This document shows, piece after piece, positions 25,569 to 34,617 of a DNA stretch of 42,817 bases. The DNA lies in assembly GCA_003023405.1 (NCBI GenBank), contig PXST01000040.1, positions 2,857-45,673 of the forward strand, read 5' to 3'. Both the position numbers and the translations under genes were made by a program. Under the pieces are notes generated by a model. The model worked only from the letters and a program-made list of their open reading frames with translations, had not been told where the DNA came from and made no database searches. This stretch comes from Halobacteriales archaeon SW_8_68_21. GTDB lineage: Archaea > Halobacteriota > Halobacteria > Halobacteriales > Haloferacaceae. Every line of letters begins with the position of its first letter. Position 1 is the stretch's first letter.

Positions 25569-25670
25569 GAACGGAACGAGGCGGCCCGGACGGAAAAACC
25601 CCCGACTTCTCCGGCGACGGCCCATGCGGGCGTGACAGCCCCGGAAAAGACCGTTATCGGTGTCTGCGCG

Positions 25671-25934
25671 CTACTCCCGAGCGGGCCTCGTCCCGATGCG
25701 TTCGGCGACCGCGACGAGCCGCGACCAGCTGTTGACGCCGGCGCGGAGGGCGACGAGGTCGTCGGCGCGCACGCGGACCCGGACCGCGTTCCCGTCGCGG
25801 TCGACGGTCGCGGTCGAGCGGGCGTCGTCGATCTCGCCGACCTCGGGACCGAGCGCGTCAGCGACGACGCGGGCTCGCCGCTCGGAGGGATACGTAACGG
25901 AGAGGACCGTCTCGTGCGGGCGCGTCGCCGTCAC
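25671..25934 (-). CDS. pcc1: KEOPS complex subunit Pcc1
   Basis: 87-aa Pcc1, the small dimerising subunit of the KEOPS complex that makes N6-threonylcarbamoyladenosine at position 37 of ANN-decoding tRNAs. It starts at GTG 25934. The alpha/beta fold is apparent: HETVLSVTYPSERRARVVAD, a central strand STATVDRDGNAVRVRVRADD, and the helix DLVALRAGVNSWSRLVAV with the conserved Asn-Ser. The gene follows rpoP by 15 nt, in the usual archaeal order. Confidence 0.9.
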   Translation of the reverse strand: MTATRPHETVLSVTYPSERRARVVADALGPEVGEIDDARSTATVDRDGNAVRVRVRADDLVALRAGVNSWSRLVAVAERIGTRPARE

Positions 25935-25949
25935 GGTCGGAAAAAAGCG

Positions 25950-26084
25950 TTACTCGACGTTGACTTCCTTCACGTCGCCGCCGCGCTCTTTCAAGAGGAC
26001 GCGGTGGCCGCAGTACGGACAGCGCACGCCGCCGTACTCGTCGAGGGTGACGTCGCGTTTACAGCGGGAGCACTTGTAGCTCAT
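25950..26084 (-). CDS. rpoP: RNA polymerase subunit P (Rpo12)
   Basis: 44-aa zinc-ribbon subunit of the archaeal RNA polymerase. CSRCKRD and CPYCGHR give the two CxxC pairs that bind zinc, and the C-terminus [13 protein letters not shown] is typical. Its start at 26084 is only 4 nt after the eL43 stop, so both are co-transcribed and probably co-translated. Confidence 0.96.
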
Positions 26085-26088
26085 CGCC

Positions 26089-26355
26089 TTATTCCTCGTC
26101 GGCGAGCGCGGCGCGGATGGAGCGGCGGACGGTGCGACCGCCGGGCGTCTCGGGGCGGTACGCGCCGCCCGTGAACGTCTCGCCGGTCTCCTCGTTGACC
26201 CAGATGCCGGTGCCCTTGCGCGTGACGTCGTCGCCGTCGACGGTCGCGTTGCGCATCTCCGCTTCGATGTCTTGGACCCGCTTGCGCGCGACCCGGCCGT
26301 AGCGGGCACCGAATCGGCCCGCACTCCCGGTGCTTCGTGCCTTGTCCTCAGCCAT
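26089..26355 (-). CDS. rpl37ae: Large-subunit ribosomal protein eL43 (L37Ae)
   Basis: 88-aa ribosomal protein starting [20 protein letters not shown] at 26355. The [17 protein letters not shown] motif and the end [12 protein letters not shown] are family-typical. The usual CxxC zinc pairs of L37Ae are not present. In haloarchaea a zinc-less form is known alongside the zinc-bearing form, so this is not necessarily a defect, but the family assignment rests on the remaining motifs and the operon order. It heads the operon, and a strong TATA-like box stands about 30 nt upstream. Confidence 0.88.
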
Positions 26356-26380
26356 AGTGAGTTTGCCTATCGCCAGCGCG

Positions 26381-26390
26381 GATAAAAAGG
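26381..26390 (-). promoter_or_regulatory. TATA-like box of the eL43 operon
   Basis: Read on the minus strand the sequence is cctttttatc, centred about 30 nt before ATG 26355. It is a good leaderless promoter for the whole five-gene operon. Confidence 0.6.
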
Positions 26391-26623
26391 CTACGAGTCG
26401 TGGCGGCCGACGCTTCCGCGGAGCGCCTCGGTCATCGAAGCGCCCCGACGCATCCTTGAAGCGCCTCGACGCATCCCGTTCAGCCGCGCCCGTCGTGCGC
26501 CCCGTCTTTTTAAGCATATTCGAATCAGAAATACGGCGGCTGAGACGGACTTGAACGCACTTAAACGAGGTTTTTCTCCGTCGCAGGTTTTTAACTTGTG
26601 GGACTCCTTACTATCGTAGATTC

Positions 26624-28072
26624 ATGTCCATTGAGGACCCCAGCGAGGCGACGACCGCGCCGGTCGACGTTCTCCACGTGGACGACGATCTCTCGGTGCT
26701 CGATCTGACCGAGTCCTTCCTCGATGCGGAGTTGGACGAGGTCGATGTCACCACGACGACCAAGCCCGGCGAGGTGATCGACCACCTCGCGGCCGGGACG
26801 TTCCACTGCGTGATCAGCGACTACGACATGCCGGGGCACGACGGACTGGAGGTGCTCTGTAACGTGCGTGACGAGTACCCGGACCTCCCGTTCATCCTGT
26901 ACACCGGGAAGGGGAGCGAGGAGATCGCCGCCGAGGCGATCAACGCCGGGGTCACGGGCTACCTTCAGAAGGGCGGACCAGACCAGATCCGACGGCTGGC
27001 CAACCGCGTCGAACACGCGGCGGTTGAGTACCGAAGCCAGATCGAGTCGGAGCGGTACTCCACCGTGTTGAAGGCGCTCAACTACCCGATATACGTCGTC
27101 AACGAGGACATCGAGTTCGAGTACGTCAACGAGGCGTTCGTCGACCTCACCGGCTACGACCGAGAGGAGATCCTCGGGAGTCCCCCCGGGCTCATCAAGA
27201 CCGAATCGGGCGTGAAGAAGGCAAATGAGAAGCTCGCGGAGATCGTGTCCTCGACCGGACCGGAGCGGGAGAAGTTTCGGGTCGACATCCGGGCGAAAGA
27301 CGGGGAGACGGTCCCGTGTTACGACCACATGGCGGCCCTCCCGTTCGACGACGAGTTCCGAGGGTCGGTCGGCATCCTCCGAGACGCCTCCGAGGAACGG
27401 CAGCGGCGCGAGGAGCTGCTCCAACAGAACGAACGGTTAGAGGAGTTCACCTCGGTAGTGTCTCACGACCTCCGGACGCCGCTGAACAACGCCGAGGCCG
27501 CGGCTGAGTTGGCCCGGCTGGACGGGGGCGAGGAGCACTTCGACCGGCTCGCGTCGGAACACGAGCGGATGGAGCAGATGATCCGAGACCTGCTACATCC
27601 CGCCCGCAGCGGACAGACAGTATCGGAGACGAAGCCCGTCGACGTGAGCGCGGTCGCGTCGGAGGCGTGGGAATCGTTCGGCCGTCCGGCCGACGGGCTC
27701 GAACTGCCCGACGGGGAGCTGGTCGTCGACGGCGACCCGCCTCGGGTCCGGCGGCTAATTGAGAACCTCCTGCGTAACGCCGTCGACCACTGTCGGTCGC
27801 CGGTGACGGTGACCGTCGGCGAGTGTGCCGAGGGGTTCTACGTCTCCGACGACGGTGCGGGAGTCGACGAGGAACGGGTCGATGAGGTCTTCGAGCCGGG
27901 CTTTACGACCGCGTCCGACGGCACCGGGTTCGGGCTGACGATCGTGAAACGGATCGCCGACGCGCACGGGTGGAAGATAGACGTGACGGAGAGCGAGGCG
28001 GACGGCGCTCGGTTCGAGTTCGCGGTCGACGCCGAGGTGAACACGCCGCTCGAAGCGCTGCGCCCCGCCTGA
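26624..28072 (+). CDS. Hybrid receiver-PAS-histidine kinase
   Basis: 482-aa soluble signalling protein. The receiver domain occupies about 14-125, with HVDDDLS at the start, phospho-acceptor Asp 66 in VISDYDMPG and Lys 96 in [13 protein letters not shown] domain follows (about 140-260: [19 protein letters not shown], then [12 protein letters not shown]). The kinase core has His 281 in [11 protein letters not shown], an N-box [13 protein letters not shown], and the DDGAGVD and [15 protein letters not shown]-lid motifs. No membrane span is present, so it probably senses an internal signal and is itself a target of another kinase. This layout is common in haloarchaea. No partner is adjacent. The flanking gap 26391-26623 has only promoter-like AT runs (tttttaa near 26587). 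Confidence 0.93.
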   Translation: MSIEDPSEATTAPVDVLHVDDDLSVLDLTESFLDAELDEVDVTTTTKPGEVIDHLAAGTFHCVISDYDMPGHDGLEVLCNVRDEYPDLPFILYTGKGSEEIAAEAINAGVTGYLQKGGPDQIRRLANRVEHAAVEYRSQIESERYSTVLKALNYPIYVVNEDIEFEYVNEAFVDLTGYDREEILGSPPGLIKTESGVKKANEKLAEIVSSTGPEREKFRVDIRAKDGETVPCYDHMAALPFDDEFRGSVGILRDASEERQRREELLQQNERLEEFTSVVSHDLRTPLNNAEAAAELARLDGGEEHFDRLASEHERMEQMIRDLLHPARSGQTVSETKPVDVSAVASEAWESFGRPADGLELPDGELVVDGDPPRVRRLIENLLRNAVDHCRSPVTVTVGECAEGFYVSDDGAGVDEERVDEVFEPGFTTASDGTGFGLTIVKRIADAHGWKIDVTESEADGARFEFAVDAEVNTPLEALRPA

Positions 28073-28261
28073 GCCGGAGTAACTGTTTTCGCGGTCTCGA
28101 CGGTCCGAATCTCGATCGTACACGTCGGTCGCTGGCCCGATCGCTGTGTTCCGACGGGCACGGACCGCGGTGCGCGCGGCTCCGAAGCCGATGTCCGGCG
28201 GTGAAGCCGTTACTGCGTCAGTCGTGGGAGGACGACGCGCCCTTCGACCGCAACACATTTC

Positions 28262-28287
28262 ACAACCAAGTAATACTACTAAGTTGT
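28262..28287. promoter_or_regulatory. Inverted repeat before thi4
   Basis: ACAAC (28262-28266) and GTTGT (28283-28287) flank an AT-rich core with AGTA-ATAC-TACT. The second half-site touches the thi4 ATG. It is a candidate operator for the ThiR repressor encoded at 33290. I know of no published motif to compare it with. The rest of 28073-28261 shows no gene. Confidence 0.35.
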
Positions 28288-29223
28288 ATGGACGAATTCA
28301 ACGGCTTCGCGGACGTGAGCGAGACCGACGTAACGAGGGCTATCGGCACGGAGTGGACCGACGGCTTCTTGGATTTCACCGACTCCGAGGTCATCATTCT
28401 CGGCGGCGGTCCCTCGGGGCTGATGGCCGCGAAGGAGCTGGCCGAGCGCGGCGTGAAGGTGATGATAGTCGAGAAGAACAACTACCTCGGCGGCGGGTTC
28501 TGGCTCGGCGGGTTCCTGATGAACACGGTGACGGTCCGCGACCCCGCACAGGAGATCCTCGACGACCTCAACGTGGACTACGAGCCGGTCGAGGACGTCG
28601 ACGGTCTCTACACCGCGCCGGGACCGGAGGCCTGCTCCGGGCTGATCAAGGCGGCCTGCGACGCCGGCGCACGCGTCCAGAACATGACCGAGTTCACCGA
28701 CCTCGTCGTCCGCGAGGACCACGAAGTCGGCGGGATCGTGATGAACTGGACGCCGGTCCACGCGCTACCCCGCGAGATCACCTGCGTCGACCCCATCGCG
28801 GTCGAGTCCGACCTCGTGGTCGACGCCACCGGCCACGACGCGGTCGCGATCAGCAAGCTCGACGAGCGCGGCGTCCTCTCCGCGCCCGGTATCGAACACG
28901 CGAAGGAGAACAACACCGGGATGGACCAGACCGGCGACGGCGAGTACGGCGCGCCCGGCCACGACTCCCCCGGCCACGACTCGATGTGGGTCGGCGAGAG
29001 TGAAGACGCCGTGGTCGAACACACCGGCGTCGTCCACGACGGCCTGATCGCGTCCGGGATGGCGGTCGCGACCGCCCACGGTCTCCCGCGGATGGGGCCG
29101 ACGTTCGGTGCGATGCTGGTCTCCGGGAAGAAGGCGGCACAGAGCGCCCTCGACGAGCTCGGCGTCGACGGTCCCGAGGTCGAGCTGTCGACCGGCGGCG
29201 CGCCCGCCCCCGCCGACGACTGA
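28288..29223 (+). CDS. thi4: Thiamine thiazole synthase (Thi4), Cys type
   Basis: 311-aa Thi4, which makes the thiazole half of thiamine from NAD+ and glycine. ATG 28288 gives the typical start. The dinucleotide-binding [17 protein letters not shown] lies at about 37-53, and the [12 protein letters not shown] loop carries Cys 166, matching the cysteine that donates its own sulfur in the yeast and Haloferax enzymes. Methanogen forms have His there. If the donor is the protein itself, each molecule turns over once, so expression must be tightly controlled. A ThiR regulator gene is 5 kb away. Motifs and length are intact. Confidence 0.93.
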   Translation: MDEFNGFADVSETDVTRAIGTEWTDGFLDFTDSEVIILGGGPSGLMAAKELAERGVKVMIVEKNNYLGGGFWLGGFLMNTVTVRDPAQEILDDLNVDYEPVEDVDGLYTAPGPEACSGLIKAACDAGARVQNMTEFTDLVVREDHEVGGIVMNWTPVHALPREITCVDPIAVESDLVVDATGHDAVAISKLDERGVLSAPGIEHAKENNTGMDQTGDGEYGAPGHDSPGHDSMWVGESEDAVVEHTGVVHDGLIASGMAVATAHGLPRMGPTFGAMLVSGKKAAQSALDELGVDGPEVELSTGGAPAPADD

Positions 29224-29280
29224 GCCTCGGATCGCGGCTCCGAGGTCGATCCGGAACGTCCCGCGAGACCCGCTGTCCCC

Positions 29281-29600
29281 TCCGGCCCTCCGGGCGATCG
29301 ATACTGCGAGATCGGTTTCGACGCGACCACACTACCGACCCAGACCGCCGAAGCCCCAGTCGCTCGCGACGACGCAGTCACTGCTGAGAACGCGACCGCT
29401 TCACGACTGCCCCTTCGAGTCCCGCCCCGCACGGCACCGGCGGAAGGCGGTCCTGCTCGCTGTGCGGGCTGTGAGTTGTACTCCCGCTCTCTCCGGTCGC
29501 TCGCGGGACCGCAGCCTCGCGCCTCTCCGGCCTCATCGACCGGTCTCCGCTTCGCTCCGACCGATCGACTCCCTCGCACGGGCTCCTCGCGGTCGCCGGG
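29281..29600 (-). repeat. Dispersed haloarchaeal repeat, copy B (opposite orientation to copy A)
   Basis: The 444-nt gap between thi4 and pyk holds no gene. Read on the minus strand it gives, in order, the gcgagggagtcg module, a gaggc-rich module, the 20-nt block (29404-29423 exact to 6294-6313) and the 19-nt block (29348-29366 exact to 6463-6481). The order matches copy A. Segments in between have diverged. Two inverted copies 23 kb apart could recombine and invert the interval. Confidence 0.8.
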
Positions 29601-29667
29601 GGCGAACGTTCACTCGAGAGCGACTCAACCGTGTCCCTTTTTCCGCCCCTACGCCGAACGCGGCGGT

Positions 29668-31425
29668 ATGCGAAACGCCAAGATCGTCTGTACGATCGGT
29701 CCCGCCTCGGACGACCGGGACACGATCCGCGGCCTCGCGGAGGCGGGGATGTCCGTCGTCCGACTCAACGCCAGCCACGGAACGACCGACCATCGGGAGA
29801 CGGTGATCGAGCGCGCCCGCGCCGTCGACGACGAGATCGACGACACCCTCGCGGTGATGGTCGACCTGAAGGGACCGGAGGTCCGGACCGCCGAAGTCGA
29901 CGACCCGATCGAACTCCCGACCGACTCCGAGGTCGCCTTCGTCGAGGGCGACGACGCCACCCCCGAGCGCGTCGAACTCACCCACTCCATCGCCGCGGCC
30001 GAGGCGGGCGACACGGTCCTCTTAGACGACGGCCGGATCGAGTGTCGCGTCGAGCGCGTCGACGGCGACTCCGTGGTCGCGACGGTCGTCTCCGGCGGGA
30101 AGCTCGGGTCACGAAAGGGCGTGAACCTCCCGGGCGTCGCCATCGACATCGACCTGATCACTCCCGAAGACGAGGCTGAACTCGACCTCGCTACGCGCAC
30201 CGACGCGGACTTCGTCGCCGCCTCCTTCGTCCGCGACGCCGACGACATCTACCGGATCGCCGACGAACTGGAGGCCCGCGGCGGCGACGACATTCCGATC
30301 GTCGCCAAGATCGAACGCGCCGGTGCGGTCGAAAACTTGGCGGGGATCGTCGCCGCCGCCGACGGCGTGATGGTCGCCCGCGGCGACCTCGGCGTCGAGT
30401 GCCCCTTGGAGGACGTACCGGTGATCCAAAAGCGGATCATCCGCACCTGCGTCAACGAGGGCGTCCCCGTCATCACCGCGACGGAGATGCTCGACTCGAT
30501 GGTCTCCTCGCGGCGGCCGACCCGCGCGGAGGCCTCCGACGTGGCCAACGCCGTCCTCGACGGCACCGACGCCGTGATGCTGTCGGGCGAGACCGCGGTC
30601 GGCGAGGACCCCGTGAACGTCGTCGAGACGATGGACCGGATCGCCCGGGAGGTCGAGGCCAGCGACGAGTACGCGGAGACGCGCGAGCAGCGCGTCCCGG
30701 CCGCGGACGAGGGGTCGCGCATGGAGGCGCTTGCGCGCTCGGCGCGCTACCTCGCGCGCGACATCGGCGCGTCGGCGGTAGTCGCCGTCTCCGAGTCGGG
30801 TTTCACCGCGCGCAAGACCGCCATGTTCCGGCCGGGTGTACCGGTCGTGGCGACGACGCCGAACGATCGCGTCCGCCGTCAGCTCGCGCTCTCGTGGGGC
30901 GTTCGCCCCGTGTTGACCGAGTACGCGAACGACATGGAGGGGATCCTCGACAACGCGGTCGACGCCGCGCTCGACCGCGGCGGGGCCGTGTCCGGCGACA
31001 CACTCGTCGTCCTCTCGGGCATGCTCACCGAGTTCGATGGGACGAACACGACGAACACCCTGAAGGTCCACGTCGCCGCCGAGACGCTCGTGACCGGCAA
31101 GGCGGTCGTCGCCGGCCACGTCTCGGCCTCGATCCACCCGACCGAGGACGGCGACATCGACGCGCTCCCCGACGGTTCCATCGTCGCCCTCGGGCCGGAG
31201 TTCGACGGCGAGTTCTCCGGCGACCTCGACCGGGTCGCCGGCGTCGTCGACGCCCGGGAGGGGATGACCGGCTATCCGGCCGTCGTCGCCCGCGAACTCG
31301 GCGTGCCGATGGTCTCCGGCGCTCACCTGCCCGAGTCGGTCGCGGACGGGGCCACGGTGACCCTCGACGGCGAGCGCGGCGTCGTGTACGACGGCGACGT
31401 GATCGCCGCCACCCGGAGGCGGTAA
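29668..31425 (+). CDS. pyk: Pyruvate kinase
   Basis: 585-aa glycolytic enzyme that converts PEP and ADP to pyruvate and ATP. ATG 29668 is chosen because MRNAKIVCTIGPASDDRDTI is the classic start. Active-site motifs are intact: RLNASHG (usually RxNxSHG), DLKGPEVRT, VAKIERAGAVENL (Lys), ARGDLGVE and ITATEMLDSM. The C-terminal effector domain is followed by a PEP-utiliser-like mobile domain (about 480-585: GKAVVAGHVSAS and GVPMVSGAHLP), an extra domain seen in some archaeal and Gram-positive enzymes. It opposes PpsA, whose gene in this window is broken. Confidence 0.95.
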   Translation: MRNAKIVCTIGPASDDRDTIRGLAEAGMSVVRLNASHGTTDHRETVIERARAVDDEIDDTLAVMVDLKGPEVRTAEVDDPIELPTDSEVAFVEGDDATPERVELTHSIAAAEAGDTVLLDDGRIECRVERVDGDSVVATVVSGGKLGSRKGVNLPGVAIDIDLITPEDEAELDLATRTDADFVAASFVRDADDIYRIADELEARGGDDIPIVAKIERAGAVENLAGIVAAADGVMVARGDLGVECPLEDVPVIQKRIIRTCVNEGVPVITATEMLDSMVSSRRPTRAEASDVANAVLDGTDAVMLSGETAVGEDPVNVVETMDRIAREVEASDEYAETREQRVPAADEGSRMEALARSARYLARDIGASAVVAVSESGFTARKTAMFRPGVPVVATTPNDRVRRQLALSWGVRPVLTEYANDMEGILDNAVDAALDRGGAVSGDTLVVLSGMLTEFDGTNTTNTLKVHVAAETLVTGKAVVAGHVSASIHPTEDGDIDALPDGSIVALGPEFDGEFSGDLDRVAGVVDAREGMTGYPAVVARELGVPMVSGAHLPESVADGATVTLDGERGVVYDGDVIAATRRR

Positions 31426-31469
31426 CCCGCGCCGGTCGCACGCCGTCGCGCGTCGGCCGCCCGCCAGCC

Positions 31470-31477
31470 ATTTATTA
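31470..31477 (+). promoter_or_regulatory. TATA-like box (atttatta)
   Basis: AT-rich octamer 26 nt before ATG 31499. Leaderless spacing. Confidence 0.45.
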
Positions 31478-31498
31478 GGGAATCGCGTACGTGCGCCC

Positions 31499-31705
31499 AT
31501 GAGCGACGAATCCGGTGACGAGACCGGAGACGGCGGGACCGAGTGGCGCTTCTCGGTCAATGACGTGGGGCCGGACGGGGTCACCGAGGACACCGCCACG
31601 CCGGAGAGCGACCCGATAGAGCCGGGAGATGTCACCCTCGAACACGCGGTCTTCGTCGTTCTCGGGGTGGCGGTCACGGTCGGCGTCCTGGTCGTCGGGT
31701 TCTGA
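31499..31705 (+). CDS. Small haloarchaeal membrane protein (DUF7312-like)
   Basis: 68 aa. An acidic soluble head includes TEWRFSVNDVGPDG and a single C-terminal hydrophobic helix (EHAVFVVLGVAVTVGVLVVGF) ends the protein. The EWRFSxxDVGP motif with a terminal span is the pattern I associate with DUF7312. Function is unknown. It lies between pyk and nfeD on the same strand with its own TATA box. Confidence 0.7.
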   Translation: MSDESGDETGDGGTEWRFSVNDVGPDGVTEDTATPESDPIEPGDVTLEHAVFVVLGVAVTVGVLVVGF

Positions 31706-31792
31706 GCGCGAGCGGCGCGGCCGCGCGCACCACCGCTTCGGGTCACGGCCGCGCGTACCACCACTTATCAGGCCGCGGCCGTAGGAGCGAAC

Positions 31793-32485
31793 ATGGACGC
31801 GCTCGCACAGGCCGGCCTCCTCCCGCCGGACACCCTCCCGCTCCTGCTTTTGACCGCGGGGCTGCTGCTCTCGATGGCGGAGGCGCTGGCACCCGGAGCG
31901 AACTTCATCGTCGTCGGCATCGCGCTCATCGGGGCCGGGCTCGGGGGGCTGCTCCTGACCTCGCTCGGCGTCGCCGGCGCGCTCCTCACGCTTTTCATGG
32001 CGGTTCTGACGCTGGCGTTCGGCGCTGCTGCCTTCTACGGCTACCACGAGTTTGACCTCTACGGCGGGAAGGGCCAACAACAGACGAGCGACAGCGACTC
32101 GCTGAAGGGGGAGACAGGGACCGTCACGGAGCGCGTGACCCCCACGGGCGGCGAGGTGAAACTCGCCGGCGGCGGCTTCAGCCCCCACTACTCCGCCCGG
32201 TCGATGGACGGCGAGATCGACGAGGGCGAGGAGGTGATGGTCGTCGACCCCGGCGGGGGCAACGTCGTCACCGTGGAGCCGATGGGGTACGTCGAAGACG
32301 ACATCGACCGCGAGCTGGCGGCCGACCGCGCCCGAAAGGCCGCGGCGAGCGAGACCGAGGCGAGCGAGGCCGAATGTGAGGAGCCGGAAAGCGGCGACGC
32401 GGAGAGCGTCGAAGCGAACGACACCGATCCGGCGAGTGTCGAAGGGGACGACGCCGACCCGGAGACCGAACTGGAGCGGGAGTGA
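31793..32485 (+). CDS. NfeD-family membrane protein
   Basis: 230 aa. Four hydrophobic helices near the N-terminus (about 12-85) include [19 protein letters not shown], the NfeD signature. A C-terminal OB-fold domain follows: [20 protein letters not shown] and [19 protein letters not shown] long acidic tail ends the protein. NfeD proteins usually partner with SPFH/stomatin proteins or S49 peptidases in membrane quality control. No SPFH gene is adjacent here, but an S49 protease (sppA) lies 7 kb downstream. Confidence 0.85.
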   Translation: MDALAQAGLLPPDTLPLLLLTAGLLLSMAEALAPGANFIVVGIALIGAGLGGLLLTSLGVAGALLTLFMAVLTLAFGAAAFYGYHEFDLYGGKGQQQTSDSDSLKGETGTVTERVTPTGGEVKLAGGGFSPHYSARSMDGEIDEGEEVMVVDPGGGNVVTVEPMGYVEDDIDRELAADRARKAAASETEASEAECEEPESGDAESVEANDTDPASVEGDDADPETELERE

Positions 32486-32733
32486 CGGGCTGCCCTCGCG
32501 CCGCGCCGTGGCCCGCGCGTCGTCGGCGAGGAGGATCCGTCGGCGACTCCTTCGTGATCGCCGGCTGGGCGTTCGTCGGCGGACTGCTCCGGCTGATTGC
32601 CGGCCTCGCGGCGATCTGGTTCGTCCTCTCGAACGCGGCGATAACGGGGTCGACGTTCGAGGCGCTCGCGGGGGAGGTAGTCGCCGCGCTCACCCTCCTG
32701 TTCGCCGTGCCCGCGAACTTCGGGAGCATTTAA
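32482..32733 (+). CDS. Small membrane protein overlapping nfeD
   Basis: 83 aa from GTG 32482, overlapping the nfeD stop by 4 nt. The first about 20 residues are basic and look non-native, while the rest ([20 protein letters not shown] and onward) contains two hydrophobic segments and ends in VPANFGSI. A later start near 32541 has no clear initiation codon. Coding is plausible because the helices are regular and the coupling is tight, but the start is uncertain. Unknown function. Confidence 0.5.
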   Translation: MTGCPRAAPWPARRRRGGSVGDSFVIAGWAFVGGLLRLIAGLAAIWFVLSNAAITGSTFEALAGEVVAALTLLFAVPANFGSI

Positions 32734-32757
32734 ATCGACGGCGCTCGCCTTTCCGAC

Positions 32758-33293
32758 ATGATCCTGTCGGACGCCGACATCCTCGACCGGCTCGCGGAGG
32801 GCGACCTCGCGATCGAGCCGCTATCCCCTGTATCCATCCGACCGACGCGGGCGAGGTGAGCGAGTACGTCACGGAGACGACCGTTCCCGAGGGCGAGGAG
32901 TTCATCCTCCACCCCGGCGACTTCGTACTCGGAACGACCGCCGAGCGCGTCGCGATCCCCGACGACCTCGTCGCCCACGTCGAGGGGCGCTCGTCGCTCG
33001 GGCGGCTCGCGATCGTGGTCCATGCGACTGCGGGCCTGTGTGACCCCGGCTACGAGGGCCAGATCACGCTCGAACTCTCGAACCTCGGGACCGCGCCGGT
33101 TGCGCTCTCGCCCGGCATGCGCGTCTCACAGCTCACCTTCACGGAGCTGAAACGGCCCGCCGACCGCCCGTACGGGGCCGAGCGCGGCTCGAAGTACCAG
33201 GGACAGGACGGGCCGCAGGCCTCGCGGATCGGCGACGATCCGGAGTTCGCGACGGAGGGAGACGGAGCCGCCTCGTCCGGAGGTGAGCGATGA
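32758..33293 (+). pseudogene. dcd: dCTP deaminase, internal deletion and frameshift
   Basis: dCTP deaminase turns dCTP into dUTP for dTMP synthesis. ATG 32758 opens correctly ([20 protein letters not shown]), but at 32821-32824 the frame breaks and stops at 32859. From 32823, in another frame, the protein resumes as [20 protein letters not shown] and continues intact to 33293, with [10 protein letters not shown], the catalytic-site motif, and [13 protein letters not shown]. By comparison with the family, about 27 residues between IEPL and the IPCIHPTD region are absent, including the conserved QPxSxDLRLG. As written no full-length enzyme can be made. The stop overlaps the thiR start. Confidence 0.85.
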
Positions 33294-34198
33294 GGTTCAT
33301 CGAGGAGGTCGTCGTCGACGAGTTCCTCCCGACCGTCCGCTCGATGCTCGCGGAGGACCTCCGCGGCCGCGGGTTCACCCAGTCGGAGGTCGCCGACGCG
33401 CTCGGCATCTCGCAGTCGGCCGTCTCGAAGTACGCCGCGGGCGACGTGGCCAGACACGACCGGATCGTCGCCGACGAGCGCGTGCGCGACCTCGTCGAGC
33501 GCGTGGGCGAGGGGCTGGCGAGCGGCGACCTCACGCCGGTGGCCGCGCTCGTCGAGATCGAGGTGCTGATCCGGCAGCTGGAGGAGGGGGACCTGCTGGC
33601 CGACCTCCACGAGGAGGCGATGCCCGCGCTCGCCGACGCCGACGTGGAGTTCTCCGTCCACGACCCGGACAGCGGCCTCCGCGAGCGCGAGCGCGTCCTC
33701 ACGTCGGTCCGGCGGGGCCTCCGCGCCCTGACGAACGCCTCCGGGTTCGCCGGGCTGATCCCGAACGTCGGCGCGAACGTCGCGGAGTGTCTCGCCGACG
33801 CCACCACGGTCGACGATGTCGCCGCGGTCCCCGGCCGGCTCGTCGACGTGAAGGGACGCGCGATGGTGCCCGGCGAGCCGGAGTTCGGCGTCAGCGAACA
33901 CGTCGCGACGGTGCTGCTCGCGGCGCGCGAGGGAGGCGCGGACGTCCGCGGCGCGGTCAACCTCCGGTACGACCCCGAGACCGTCGAGGCGCTCGCCCCC
34001 GACCACCCGACCGTCGAGTTCGACGCGGAGCGGCCGACCCGCGAGGCGGTCGCCGACGCGGTCGCGGCCGCCGACCACTCGGGGGACGGCGAGTCGCTCG
34101 TGACGTACCAGACCGGGGCGGTCGGCGTCGAGCCGATCGTCTATGTTCTCGCGCCCACCGCGGTCGAGGCGGCGCGGATCGTCCGCGACCTGCTGTGA
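33290..34198 (+). CDS. thiR: ThiR-like regulator (HTH plus ThiN domain)
   Basis: 302 aa. The N-terminus is a helix-turn-helix ([20 protein letters not shown], about 30-49). The C-terminal half is a ThiN domain (from about 130: [31 protein letters not shown] and [17 protein letters not shown]). ThiN is a thiamine-phosphate synthase domain. When fused to an HTH in haloarchaea it acts as a thiamine-responsive repressor of thi4 and thiC. thi4 is in this window. The start overlaps the broken dcd stop by 4 nt (ATGA), so both are coupled. The 3' end is unusual: its last 9 codons and stop are copied twice more just downstream. Confidence 0.85.
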   Translation: MRFIEEVVVDEFLPTVRSMLAEDLRGRGFTQSEVADALGISQSAVSKYAAGDVARHDRIVADERVRDLVERVGEGLASGDLTPVAALVEIEVLIRQLEEGDLLADLHEEAMPALADADVEFSVHDPDSGLRERERVLTSVRRGLRALTNASGFAGLIPNVGANVAECLADATTVDDVAAVPGRLVDVKGRAMVPGEPEFGVSEHVATVLLAAREGGADVRGAVNLRYDPETVEALAPDHPTVEFDAERPTREAVADAVAAADHSGDGESLVTYQTGAVGVEPIVYVLAPTAVEAARIVRDLL

Positions 34199-34262
34199 GA
34201 CGGTGCGGAGCGGTGGCGGCCTGCTGTGAGACGGCGCGGATCATCCGCGGCCTGCTGTGAGT
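34170..34262 (+). repeat. Three tandem 31-nt units at the end of thiR
   Basis: Units are 34170-34200, 34201-34231 and 34232-34262. Each ends with ctgctgtgag. Unit 1 contains the thiR stop codon, and unit 3 is nearly identical to unit 1 while unit 2 is more diverged. Since 31 is not a multiple of 3, each copy changes frame. Confidence 0.85.
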
Positions 34263-34271
34263 CGCCGACAC

Positions 34272-34285
34272 GGGTGCTTTTATTT
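34272..34285 (+). terminator. T-rich terminator after thiR
   Basis: cttttattttcc lies 75 nt after the thiR stop. The rest of 34286-34617 contains no convincing gene, only a 13-nt direct repeat (aaccgtcgacgcg at 34517-34529 and 34534-34546) and a TATA-like ctttaga at 34581-34587 for metG. Confidence 0.4.
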
Positions 34286-34617
34286 TCCGCGACGACGAAC
34301 GAGAAATTGTGACGCGATGCCGGTGGCCCGGAATGTAGATGCGTTCCTTCTAGCGGCGGGTGGACCCGTCGCGTCGGCGGCGACCGGTAACGCGGTCGGG
34401 GGCGACGCGGCGGCGAAGCCCGTCGCCTTCCCGCAGCGCCCGGGCCGTCAGCGAGACGCGAGCGATACGCCGCGACCCACGAGACGCGGACGAGACCGCC
34501 CACCGCACGCGATCGAAACCGTCGACGCGCCGGAACCGTCGACGCGAGCGGCGTTCCGCGGACGGCCCCGAACCAGCGGGCTTTAGACCCGATCGACCGA
34601 CACACGACATACACCAC

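Noticed and set aside
34257..34272. Translation of thiR beyond its first stop through the tandem units
   Set aside because: Each unit has its own TGA, and 31-nt spacing changes frame, so read-through gives no sensible extension.
34320..34586. Possible 89-aa gene before metG
   Set aside because: Arg/Pro-rich composition, no motif and no promoter at the right distance. It contains a direct repeat and overlaps nothing supportive.
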